A stretch of DNA of 22,751 nucleotides from Patescibacteria group bacterium. Its GTDB lineage: Bacteria; Patescibacteriota; Minisyncoccia; Phycocordibacterales; UBA5272. Both the position numbers and the translations under genes were made by a program. Of this stretch, positions 15,200 through 22,505 are shown piece after piece. Below the pieces are notes generated by a model. It was not told where the DNA came from. It made no database searches and was given only the letters and a program-made list of their open reading frames with translations. Position 1 is the first letter of the stretch; each line of letters begins with the position of its first letter. The DNA is taken from NCBI GenBank assembly GCA_030916975.1, contig JAUPVO010000044.1, positions 1 through 22,751 on the forward strand, in the 5' to 3' direction.

Positions 15200-15228
15200 T
15201 TGTAAATATTTATAAAATATGTTATAAT
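15200..15228 (+). promoter_or_regulatory. Promoter of typA
   Basis: The -35 is TTGTAA (15200-15205), with a 17-nt spacer and an extended -10 TGT-TATAAT (-10 at 15223-15228). The leader is about 110 nt, the longest here, very AT-rich, with weak inverted repeats and no known riboswitch pattern. Confidence 0.7.
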
Positions 15229-15346
15229 ATATCGATATTTTGACGTATAAAATAATAATTTATGATTAATTCATAAGTTCACAGTTATTTTATATTATTA
15301 TTGTCACTATTTTATTATTTACTTCTATTAAATTTATTTAAAAATC

Positions 15347-17140
15347 ATGCAACAAGAAATTAGAAATATAGCCATAATTGCCCACGTGGATCACGGTAAA
15401 ACAACATTAACTGACGCTTTGATGAAGCAATGTGGTACAGGTGAAGACGGATATACTATGGATTCTAACGCACTTGAGCGTGAGAGAGGTATTACTATCT
15501 ATGCTAAGAATACATCTGTAATATACAAAGACATTAAGATTAATATTCTTGATACTCCTGGACATGCGGATTTTGGTTCTGAAGTAGAACGTGTTCTCAA
15601 GTCTATTGACTCAGTTCTTCTTCTGGTGGATGCTCAAGAGGGTCCTATGCCACAAACTAGATTTGTGCTCAAGAAAAGTCTGGAGCTAGGTTTGAAGCCT
15701 ATAGTAGTAATTAACAAAATTGACAAGCCAGCAGCCGATGTTGATCGTGTGCATGACGAGGTGTTTGAGTTATTCATGGAACTGGGTGCCAATGAAGAAC
15801 AGCTTAATTTTACTTCTGTGTATGCTATTGGACGTGATGGAGTAGCAATGAGAAGTATGGGTGATGAGAAAAAAGACTTAACACCACTTCTTGATGTAAT
15901 CTTGGAAAAAGTTCCAAAAGCTACAGGAGATATCAATAATAAATTCAAAGCACAAGTTTTCAATTTGGCTTATGACAACTTTTTGGGGCGTATGGCTACA
16001 GCTCGTATTTATGATGGAATCGCCAAAATCGGACAAACAGTTGGAGTAAAAAAGTTTGACGGAGAATATAAAACAGGTAAGATTGCCAAGATATTTACAT
16101 TCCGCGGTGTCCAGCGTGTAGAGGCAGAGACTGCAAATGCGGGAGACATAGTTCTAATCGCTGGCTTCCCTGATATCTTCATTGGAGATACATTTGTTGA
16201 AGACAATACTGTTGAAGCTATGCCTTCTATACATATTGATGAGCCTACCATCTCACTTTATTTCCTTGTTAATGATTCTCCTTTTGCTGGAAGAGAAGGA
16301 AAATTTGTAACCACAAGACAAATCAAAGAAAGACTAGAAAAAGAATTAGAAGTTAACGTTGGAATGAGGGTTGATTTCTCTGAAGGAGACAGATATCTTG
16401 TTTATGGTCGCGGTGAGATGCATATATCGGTACTACTTGAAACTATGAGAAGAGAAGGTTATGAATTGCAAGTTTCTCAACCTAAAGTAATATTCCATAC
16501 TGACAAAGACGGTAATAAAGAAGAGCCATATGAAGAGGTTGTGATAGATGTTCCAACAGAATATTCTGGTATTGTAATGGAAAAGCTCGGTAGAAGAAAG
16601 GGAATGGTTTTGGATATGAGTGAGAAAGATGGTATTACTCGTATCAAAGCTGAAGTTCCAACCAGAGGTCTTCTTGGTTATAGAGGTGAATTCATTGTTG
16701 ATACTAAAGGTTTAGGAATTCTATCTGCTAGATTTATTAGATTTGATGCTTACGCAGGACAGATAGATAGAAGAGACGTGGGTTCTATGACTTCAATGGA
16801 AAATGGTAAAGCTTTAGGGTTTTCTCTCTGGAATCTTCAGGATAGAGGAGTACTTTATATTGCTCCTGCTACAGAAGTTTATGAAGGCATGATCATAGGT
16901 AACACTTCTAAAGGTGAAGAAATGGTGGTGAACCCAACAAAAGGAAAACAATTAACCAATATGCGTGCATCTGGAAGCGATGAAGCAATTACTCTTGTTC
17001 CGCCATGGGATATAACTATTGAGAGAGGACTTGAGATAATGAATGATGATGAATATCTTGAGATAACTCCCAAATCTACTCGTCTGCGTAAACAGCTTCT
17101 AACCGAAACTGATAGGTCTAAAGCCAAGAGAAAAGTTTAA
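15347..17140 (+). CDS. typA: Ribosome-associated translational GTPase TypA/BipA
   Basis: A 597-residue EF-G-like GTPase that acts on the ribosome in 50S assembly and stress adaptation. GTPase motifs: G1 HVDHGKTT (13-20), switch I RERGITI (45-51), G3 DTPGHADF (69-76) and G4 NKID (123-126). Domain II and III follow, then the BipA-specific C-terminus (TRGLLGYRGEFIVDTKGLGI, PWDITIERGLEIMNDDEYLEITP). The length matches the family (about 605). It begins after a long AT leader without SD. rplY follows 93 nt later from its own promoter; both act on the ribosome, but there is no sign that they share an operon. Confidence 0.97.
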   Translation: MQQEIRNIAIIAHVDHGKTTLTDALMKQCGTGEDGYTMDSNALERERGITIYAKNTSVIYKDIKINILDTPGHADFGSEVERVLKSIDSVLLLVDAQEGPMPQTRFVLKKSLELGLKPIVVINKIDKPAADVDRVHDEVFELFMELGANEEQLNFTSVYAIGRDGVAMRSMGDEKKDLTPLLDVILEKVPKATGDINNKFKAQVFNLAYDNFLGRMATARIYDGIAKIGQTVGVKKFDGEYKTGKIAKIFTFRGVQRVEAETANAGDIVLIAGFPDIFIGDTFVEDNTVEAMPSIHIDEPTISLYFLVNDSPFAGREGKFVTTRQIKERLEKELEVNVGMRVDFSEGDRYLVYGRGEMHISVLLETMRREGYELQVSQPKVIFHTDKDGNKEEPYEEVVIDVPTEYSGIVMEKLGRRKGMVLDMSEKDGITRIKAEVPTRGLLGYRGEFIVDTKGLGILSARFIRFDAYAGQIDRRDVGSMTSMENGKALGFSLWNLQDRGVLYIAPATEVYEGMIIGNTSKGEEMVVNPTKGKQLTNMRASGSDEAITLVPPWDITIERGLEIMNDDEYLEITPKSTRLRKQLLTETDRSKAKRKV

Positions 17141-17160
17141 GATAAGTAACTTATACGTTT

Positions 17161-17189
17161 TTGCAAATATATAAAAATCGTGTTATAAT
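17161..17189 (+). promoter_or_regulatory. Promoter of rplY
   Basis: The -35 is TTGCAA (17161-17166), with a 17-nt spacer and an extended -10 TGT-TATAAT (-10 at 17184-17189). Predicted start is near 17196, leader about 38 nt. Confidence 0.75.
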
Positions 17190-17233
17190 ATCAAAACTTT
17201 TAAAAACTATTTTTATTAGATAAAATTAATTTT

Positions 17234-17857
17234 ATGTCAACAAATTTAAACGTAATTAACAGGACGAAAGGTGAGAAAAAAGAAGGAATGATACCAGCTG
17301 TTATGTATGGTCACAATGCTAATTCAACACCTATTTTTGTCAACAAAATCGAATTCATCAAAGCTTATCGTGATGCTGGAGAGTCTAGTATTATATCGCT
17401 TTCTGGAGATCATAAAGAAAATATTCTTATCCACGACGTTCAGATGGATGCTGTATCTTGGGAGCCTACACATGCTGATTTTTATATAGTTAAAAAAGGC
17501 CAAAAAGTTAACATCGAAATACCTCTTGAATTTGTTAATGAAGCCCCAGCTACAAAACTAGGAGCTAATATTGTTAAAGTGTTACAAGAGCTATCAGTTG
17601 AGATGGATCCATCTAAAGCTCCAGCTTTCATTGAAGTTGACTTATCTAAATTAGTTGATTTAACTTCTAATATTACTGTATCTGACCTAGATCTTCCAAA
17701 AGAAGCCATACTTTATCATATTAAACCAGAAGATATCGTTGTATCAATAGTTGCTCAGTCTGACGAAGACTTATCTGCTTCTGTAGATGAAGTTAATATG
17801 GAAAATATTGTTGATTCTGTAGAAAAAGGAAAGAAAGAAGAAGAGTCTGAAGAATAA
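17234..17857 (+). CDS. rplY: Ribosomal protein bL25, long (CTC/TL5) form
   Basis: A 207-residue 5S rRNA-binding protein of the large subunit. The N-terminal L25 domain (about 1-92) shows GEKKEGMIPAVMYGHN and ILIHDVQMDAVSWEPTHADFY. The C-terminal beta domain (about 93-185) shows VNIEIPLEFVNEAP, GANIVKVLQELSVE and LPKEAILYHIKPEDIVVSI, as in the CTC stress protein and Thermus TL5. An acidic/lysine tail (KKEEESEE) closes it. It is transcribed alone. Its only visible terminator is the hairpin at 17888-17929, which also contains the next gene's promoter and start codon. Confidence 0.95.
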   Translation: MSTNLNVINRTKGEKKEGMIPAVMYGHNANSTPIFVNKIEFIKAYRDAGESSIISLSGDHKENILIHDVQMDAVSWEPTHADFYIVKKGQKVNIEIPLEFVNEAPATKLGANIVKVLQELSVEMDPSKAPAFIEVDLSKLVDLTSNITVSDLDLPKEAILYHIKPEDIVVSIVAQSDEDLSASVDEVNMENIVDSVEKGKKEEESEE

Positions 17858-17887
17858 TATAGAAGACTGTTAAAAATAGTAGTCACA

Positions 17888-17929
17888 AAAAATACGCATA
17901 TATGTTATAATACATATATGCGTATTTTT
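17888..17929 (+). terminator. rplY terminator that contains the next gene's promoter and start codon
   Basis: A perfect 18-bp inverted repeat: AAAAATACGCATATATGT (17888-17905), loop TATAAT (17906-17911), then the exact complement (17912-17929) ending in TTTTT. It lies 30 nt past the rplY stop, where a terminator should be. The loop is the -10 box, the TG of the extended -10 is in the left arm, and ATG (17918) is in the right arm. Confidence 0.75.
17903..17911 (+). promoter_or_regulatory. Extended -10 promoter giving a leaderless transglycosylase mRNA
   Basis: TGT-TATAAT ends 6 nt before ATG 17918, so +1 should be the A of the start codon. The -35 position (17883-17888) reads TCACAA, a poor match. 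Confidence 0.7.
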
Positions 17930-19249
17930 ACTTATTTTGTAAGTTTAGTACTGTGTTTTTCTTTTGTATTTAATTCAAATTATGTACAAGCACAGTCACA
18001 AACACCAACACAAGCAGAACTGCAAAAAGAATTAGATGCTTTAGAAGCTGAAATTGCTGCTCAGAAAAAAGTTATACAATCCAAACAAAGCGAAGGTAAG
18101 TCTCTCTCTAGGGATATAGCTATTTTAGATAGTAAAATAAAACAAAAAGAGGCTGAGATAAAATTAAGAGACAAGAATATCAAAAATATTTCTTATGATA
18201 TTAGAGAAAAAGAAGGAGATATAAGTGATTTATCACAGAAGATGGATAAAGAGCTTGAGTTTGTTGGTAACACTTTGAGAAAAATGAATACTGACAACAA
18301 TACTGACTTTATGGTAAGTTTACTCAGTAGTAGTAACTTTTCAGAGTCTGTAGATAATATTAATAATCTTAACAATTTAAAATCTTCTTTAAAATCATCA
18401 ATTGAAGCAATCAAAAATACCAAAAATGTTTTAGAAGATGTTACAGATCAGCTTAGTCAGAAAAAGGACACAGAGCAATCTCTGAAAAGCCAGCAAGAAG
18501 TGCAGAAAAAGGAGATTAATTCTAACAAAGCCGAAAAAGCAGATATATTAAAAGTTACCAAAGGTGAAGAAAAAAAGTATCAAGCCTTAATGGCCGAAAA
18601 TCAAAAGAAGGCTTCAGAGATTAGGGCTAAACTTTTTTCTTTCCAAGATGGTACCGAAGTTAAGTTTGGAGATTTGTACCAATACTCTAAATCGGCATCT
18701 GCTGCTACAGGAGTTAGAACAGAATTCATATTGGCTATACTTGAGCAAGAGTCTGGACTTGGAACTAATCTTGGACAATGTTACGTAGCTGATGATGAAG
18801 GATCTCTTGTTACTATTTCTTCTGGATCCGCTAGAGGAAGTATGAAACCAGACAGTTTAGATGATTTCAAAGAAATAACTTCTAAGCTCGGCAGAGATTT
18901 CAACAAAACAAGAGTGTCTTGTGCTCTGAGTTATGGTTATGGTGGAGCTATGGGTATGGCTCAGTTTATGCCGTCGACCTGGATGATGTTTGAGAGTCAG
19001 ATCGCATCTTCAGCTGGAGTTTCTTTTGCAGATCCTTGGAAACCTTCTCAAGCTATTATGGGTAGCGCTTATCTCTTGTCTGATAATGGTGCATCTTCTC
19101 AAACCTATCAAGCAGAAAGGAATGCGGCTTGTCGATATTATTCGGGAAGAGTTTGTTCATCATCTTCGGCCGGAGCTAAATATGGAGATCAAGTAATGTC
19201 TAGAATACAAGATATACAAGATAAAATAGCAATTATAACAGGAAATTAA
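17918..19249 (+). CDS. Secreted coiled-coil lytic transglycosylase
   Basis: A 443-residue exported protein with three parts. A signal peptide (1-25, hydrophobic 5-20, cleavage likely after VQA) comes first. A long coiled coil (about 30-235) follows, rich in Lys, Glu and Gln and like the N-terminal part of PcsB/CwlO/EnvC-type cell-division hydrolase partners. Last is a lysozyme-fold transglycosylase domain (about 255-443). The probable catalytic Glu278 is in LAILEQESGLG, followed by SYGYGGAMGMAQFMPSTW and a substrate-groove segment AERNAACRYYSG. It would cleave peptidoglycan in the envelope, perhaps during division. The MltB-like AMGMAQFMPSTW motif is firm; division involvement is inference from the coiled coil. 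The ATG is chosen because it gives an intact signal peptide and lies 6 nt after the -10 box. Confidence 0.88.
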   Translation: MRIFTYFVSLVLCFSFVFNSNYVQAQSQTPTQAELQKELDALEAEIAAQKKVIQSKQSEGKSLSRDIAILDSKIKQKEAEIKLRDKNIKNISYDIREKEGDISDLSQKMDKELEFVGNTLRKMNTDNNTDFMVSLLSSSNFSESVDNINNLNNLKSSLKSSIEAIKNTKNVLEDVTDQLSQKKDTEQSLKSQQEVQKKEINSNKAEKADILKVTKGEEKKYQALMAENQKKASEIRAKLFSFQDGTEVKFGDLYQYSKSASAATGVRTEFILAILEQESGLGTNLGQCYVADDEGSLVTISSGSARGSMKPDSLDDFKEITSKLGRDFNKTRVSCALSYGYGGAMGMAQFMPSTWMMFESQIASSAGVSFADPWKPSQAIMGSAYLLSDNGASSQTYQAERNAACRYYSGRVCSSSSAGAKYGDQVMSRIQDIQDKIAIITGN

Positions 19250-19257
19250 ATCCACTC

Positions 19258-19286
19258 TTGAAAAAAAAGAAAAAGTGTAGTATAAT
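19258..19286 (+). promoter_or_regulatory. Promoter of rpmE
   Basis: The -35 is TTGAAA (19258-19263), with a 17-nt spacer and -10 TATAAT (19281-19286) preceded by TAG. The leader is about 60 nt and has a possible small hairpin AAGTAT...ATACTT that could serve in L31 autoregulation, which is a guess. Confidence 0.7.
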
Positions 19287-19353
19287 ACTATAACTTACAC
19301 CTGAAGTATTGTTATTATGATACTTTAAGCAAGTTTCCTAATTATATAAAAAT

Positions 19354-19566
19354 ATGAAAGCAGATATTCATCCAAAATATTACGATAATGCAACTTTTAC
19401 TTGTGCTTGTGGTAATGTATTTACCATAGGTTCTGTTAATGAAAACGTGAATGTGGAAATTTGTTCACAATGTCATCCATTCTATACAGGACAAGAGAAG
19501 ACTCTTGATGCAACAGGACGTGTTGATAGATTCAAGAAGAGAATGGCAAAAGTTTCAACAAAATAG
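19354..19566 (+). CDS. rpmE: Ribosomal protein bL31, zinc-binding (C+) form
   Basis: A 70-residue large-subunit protein. The start MKADIHPKYY, the Cys-Ala-Cys of TFTCACGNVF, the CSQCHPFYTG block and the TGRVDRFKKRM end are textbook bL31. Four cysteines (CxC and CxxC) mark the zinc-containing form, so no zinc-free paralogue is implied here. It has its own promoter, no SD, and is followed directly by a 56-nt palindromic terminator. In many bacteria rpmE stands next to prfA; here only the broken orphan gene separates them. Confidence 0.97.
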   Translation: MKADIHPKYYDNATFTCACGNVFTIGSVNENVNVEICSQCHPFYTGQEKTLDATGRVDRFKKRMAKVSTK

Positions 19567-19622
19567 TAAATAAATTAAAAAGTAAAGGGTCAAATTTGAC
19601 CCTTTACTTTTTAATTTATTTA
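19567..19622. terminator. rpmE terminator, perfect 56-nt palindrome
   Basis: Perfect pairing from 19567 to 19622 around CAAATTTG (centre 19594/19595), starting at the base after the TAG stop. The inner part GTAAAGGGTCAAATTTGACC gives a strong stem and the right arm continues into a T-rich tail. Confidence 0.92.
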
Positions 19623-19669
19623 TGGTATTGTTTAATTGGTTCTAAAATATTTTAATTGAGGAGACTCTA

Positions 19670-19951
19670 ATGAAAACCCTTGTATTTTTTGTTCTTTCTT
19701 TTGGTTTGGTATCTGGGTCCGCAAATGCCCAGAATCCAAAAGAAGCGGAGTTGCTCGCCAAATTGGCAGTTGCTGTTGCTACTAATCCTAATTTTTTTGA
19801 TGGTTGTAAAAAAGAATAAGGAGTTAGTGCACAAAAATATAGGTTTATTTGCATTGAAAAGCCAATAAGCTATGATTGTGATCCTATAAAAAAGCAGTGC
19901 TTTCCGCTTTCTTATCAGAAGATCCGCGAAATGCATAAAAAAAAGAAGTAA
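19670..19951 (+). pseudogene. Exported small Cys-containing protein gene with in-frame stop
   Basis: An ATG at 19670 with a strong SD (GAGGAG, 6 nt upstream) opens a frame coding a clear signal peptide (MKTLVFFVLSFGLVSGSANA, cleavage before QNPKE), then AELLAKLAVAVATNPNFFDGCKKE. A TAA at 19817-19819 stops it after 49 residues. The same frame then runs on for 43 more codons without a stop (KYRFICIEKPISYDCDPIKK, then QCFPLSYQKI and a lysine tail) to TAA at 19949-19951. The whole would be about 93 residues with four Cys after the signal peptide, like a small disulphide-bonded secreted protein. One change (CAA to TAA) would explain the break. Alternatives are a 49-residue product, readthrough or a sequencing error. 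I do not recognise the family. Confidence 0.6.
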
Positions 19952-19978
19952 AAATGATTGAAATTTCCCCTTCAACCA

Positions 19979-20003
19979 AAAGCCTGTTCTAAAGACAGGC
20001 TTT
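19979..20003 (+). terminator. Terminator between the broken gene and prfA
   Basis: A perfect 9-bp stem AAAGCCTGT/ACAGGCTTT with a 7-nt loop, followed by AATTTTTG, which then runs straight into the prfA promoter. Confidence 0.85.
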
Positions 20004-20011
20004 AATTTTTG

Positions 20012-20020
20012 TGTTATAAT
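20012..20020 (+). promoter_or_regulatory. Extended -10 promoter of prfA
   Basis: TGT-TATAAT begins 9 nt after the upstream terminator stem. No good -35 is seen. Predicted start is near 20027, leader about 37 nt. Confidence 0.7.
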
Positions 20021-20063
20021 GGTCTTACTTTATAAATGCGATAATGCATTACTATTCTTAATT

Positions 20064-21032
20064 ATGAATTTGGAGGATTTTAAAAATAATATAAAAACAA
20101 AGTACTTAGCCGAGACTTATGAAGAGCTATTAAAACAAATAGAAGAAACTAAGGAGCTTTTAGATGAGCCTGAGTTAGCTGCTCTCGCTAAGGAAGATTT
20201 ACAGAAGCTAGAAACAAGTAGCAAGAATCTTTTTGATGAAATGTCTAACATATTAACCAAAGACAAAGAAGAAGAAGCCAAGCCAAAGGCTGTTATTCTT
20301 GAGATACAAGGAGGAGCTGGAGGTGATGAGTCAACACTTTTTGCGGCCGAGCTTGCCAATGCTTATCAACAATATGCAATTAATCATCGGTTTGGATGGG
20401 AGAAAACTGATGAATCTCTTTCTGATGTCGGCGGGTATAAATATGTGTCTTTTGAAGTTAAAAACAAAAATGCCTATGATGCTTTTAAATTCGAATCAGG
20501 AGTTCATCGTGTTCAACGTATACCAGAAACTGAAAAAAACGGAAGAGTACATACTAGTACTATAACTGTCGCAGTGATGCCTATAAGAGATTTCTCCAAG
20601 ACCCCCATCAACCCAGCTGACGTAGAGATGGAAACTAGTAGATCTGGTGGTGCCGGGGGGCAAAATGTGAATAAAGTAGAGACGGCAGTTAGACTTATAC
20701 ATAAACCAACTGGGATTAGTGTTAGATGTACTGTTGAGCGTTCACAACTTAAGAATAGAGAAAGGGCCATGGAAATGTTACAAGCTAGACTAGATCAGAT
20801 GGCAGAAGAAGAGGAAATGAAAAAGAATTCCGATGCTAAAAGGAGCCAAGTTGGAACTGGAGATAGGAGTGAGAAGATACGAACTTATAATTTTCCGCAA
20901 GATAGAGTAACTGACCATCGCATCAAAGAATCATGGCATGGATTACCAAAGATTATGGGCGGAGAATTGCAGCCAATTTTTGATGCACTCAATAATTTTG
21001 AGGGGGATTTCGATAGTAGCGACGAAGAATAA
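20064..21032 (+). CDS. prfA: Peptide chain release factor 1
   Basis: Recognises UAA and UAG in the ribosome and triggers peptide release. With the start at 20064 it has 322 residues, shorter than E. coli RF1 (360) because the N-terminal helical domain is reduced. The GGQ catalytic loop is at 198-200 (SRSGGAGGQNVNKVET). The stop-recognition tripeptide is Pro-Glu-Thr (154-156, HRVQRIPETEKNGRVHTS), a PxT form, so RF1 and not RF2. The C-terminal DRVTDHRI is typical. The longer frame from 20019 is rejected because that ATG overlaps the -10 box and lies before the predicted +1. No SD is present. Confidence 0.95.
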   Translation: MNLEDFKNNIKTKYLAETYEELLKQIEETKELLDEPELAALAKEDLQKLETSSKNLFDEMSNILTKDKEEEAKPKAVILEIQGGAGGDESTLFAAELANAYQQYAINHRFGWEKTDESLSDVGGYKYVSFEVKNKNAYDAFKFESGVHRVQRIPETEKNGRVHTSTITVAVMPIRDFSKTPINPADVEMETSRSGGAGGQNVNKVETAVRLIHKPTGISVRCTVERSQLKNRERAMEMLQARLDQMAEEEEMKKNSDAKRSQVGTGDRSEKIRTYNFPQDRVTDHRIKESWHGLPKIMGGELQPIFDALNNFEGDFDSSDEE

Positions 21033-21034
21033 AT

Positions 21035-21063
21035 TTCAAAAATATTGGAATTTATGTTATAAT
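21035..21063 (+). promoter_or_regulatory. Promoter of atpD-atpC
   Basis: An extended -10 TGT-TATAAT (-10 at 21058-21063) with TTCAAA 17 nt upstream. A second TATAAT lies at 21076-21081. Leader about 38 nt, no SD. Confidence 0.6.
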
Positions 21064-21107
21064 ACTTGAATATTTTATAATCTTAAAGCATAAACATTAA
21101 ACTTTTT

Positions 21108-22505
21108 ATGGAAAATTCTGAAAAATTCATTGGACGCATTACACAAGTTATTGGACCAGTTGTAGATGTTTATTTTGAACATGAATTACCAGCTCTTCGT
21201 AACGCTCTTGTTATCAAAAGTGAAAAAAAGGGAGATGTCGTACTTGAAGTTGCTTCACATCTTGGACTTGGTGAAGTTAGGGCCATAGCTATGACTAGTA
21301 CTGATGGACTAGCTAGGGATATGGAGGTTTTAGATACAGGTAGCGCGATTAGTGTTCCAGTAGGAAAAGAAGTGTTAGGTAGAATGTTTGACGTAACCGG
21401 TAACCCGATTGATAATCTTGGAGAAGTTAAAACAAACAAGAAATATTCAATCCATAGACCTGCTCCCAACTTCGAAGATCAGTCTATCAAAGCTGAAGTT
21501 CTAGAAACTGGAATCAAAGTTATTGACTTGATATGTCCATTTTTGAAAGGTGGTAAAGTTGGACTTTTTGGAGGAGCTGGTGTAGGTAAGACAGTTGTTA
21601 TACAAGAGTTAATTCGTAATATTGCAGCTGAACATGGAGGTTATTCTATTTTTGCTGGAGTAGGAGAGAGAAGTCGTGAAGGTAACGACCTTTATAGAGA
21701 AATGGAAGAGTCTGGAGTATTGAATAAAACTACTCTTGTCTTTGGGCAGATGAATGAACCGCCAGGAGCAAGAGCTAGAGTTGCGCTTTCGGCACTTTCA
21801 ATGGCTGAATATTTCCGTGATGAAGAAAACAAAGACGTACTGATGTTCGTTGACAACATCTTTCGTTTTACTCAAGCTGGATCTGAGATATCAGCTCTTC
21901 TGGGACGTATGCCTTCAGCCGTAGGGTATCAACCAACTTTAGCTACAGAGATGGGTGAATTACAAGAGCGTATTACTTCTACTAAGAATGGATCAATAAC
22001 TTCTGTTCAAGCTGTTTACGTGCCAGCAGACGACTTAACTGATCCAGCTCCAGCTACTACATTCTCTCATTTGGACTCAACTGTTGTGTTGTCTCGCCCA
22101 TTATCAGAGCTTGGTATATATCCAGCTGTGGATCCACTCGATTCTAGTTCAACAATACTCGCACCTCACATAGTAGGTGAAGAACATTATAACGTGGCTC
22201 GTGGAGTGCAGAAGATTTTACAAAGATATAAAGATCTTCAAGATATTATTGCTATCCTAGGTATGGATGAACTTTCAGATGAAGATAAAAAGACAGTTGC
22301 CAGAGCTCGTAAGATACAAAGATTTTTATCTCAACCATTTTTCGTTGCTGAGCAGTTTACAGGTAAGCCAGGTATGTATGTGAAGCTAGAAGACACAATC
22401 AAATCTTTCGCAGGTATACTTAATGGAGATTATGACAATATTCCTGAACAAGATTTTTATATGAAGGGAGGAATAGATACTGTACTTAACGCTACAAATA
22501 AATAA
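21108..22505 (+). CDS. atpD: F1 ATP synthase beta subunit
   Basis: The catalytic subunit of F1Fo ATP synthase, 465 residues, full length. Visible parts: N-terminal beta barrel (IGRITQVIGPVVDVYFE), Walker A GGAGVGKT (155-162), the GERSREGNDLYREM catalytic-Glu segment, the Walker B strand VLMFVDNIFRFTQAGSE, GRMPSAVGYQPTLATEMG, and the DELSDEDK loop contacting gamma. It is separated from prfA by 75 nt and has its own promoter. The usual upstream subunit genes (alpha, gamma) are not here, so atpD-atpC forms a separate unit. atpC begins at the very next base. Confidence 0.97.
   Translation: MENSEKFIGRITQVIGPVVDVYFEHELPALRNALVIKSEKKGDVVLEVASHLGLGEVRAIAMTSTDGLARDMEVLDTGSAISVPVGKEVLGRMFDVTGNPIDNLGEVKTNKKYSIHRPAPNFEDQSIKAEVLETGIKVIDLICPFLKGGKVGLFGGAGVGKTVVIQELIRNIAAEHGGYSIFAGVGERSREGNDLYREMEESGVLNKTTLVFGQMNEPPGARARVALSALSMAEYFRDEENKDVLMFVDNIFRFTQAGSEISALLGRMPSAVGYQPTLATEMGELQERITSTKNGSITSVQAVYVPADDLTDPAPATTFSHLDSTVVLSRPLSELGIYPAVDPLDSSSTILAPHIVGEEHYNVARGVQKILQRYKDLQDIIAILGMDELSDEDKKTVARARKIQRFLSQPFFVAEQFTGKPGMYVKLEDTIKSFAGILNGDYDNIPEQDFYMKGGIDTVLNATNK

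Noticed and set aside
15235..15346. Riboswitch in the long typA leader
   Set aside because: It shows only short AT repeats; no known aptamer pattern or expression platform is visible.
17141..17162. Terminator after typA (ATAAG/CTTAT then GTTTTT)
   Set aside because: The stem is only 5 bp of mostly A-T pairs; too weak to call, although the position fits.
20019..20063. Longer prfA start at 20019
   Set aside because: That ATG overlaps the TATAAT box and lies before the predicted +1; the 15 extra residues are not RF1-like.
21039..21076. AT inverted repeat (AAAATATT/AATATTTT) around the atpD promoter, like the 17888 element
   Set aside because: It is only 8 bp, all A/T and with a 22-nt gap; it is expected by chance in such AT-rich DNA.
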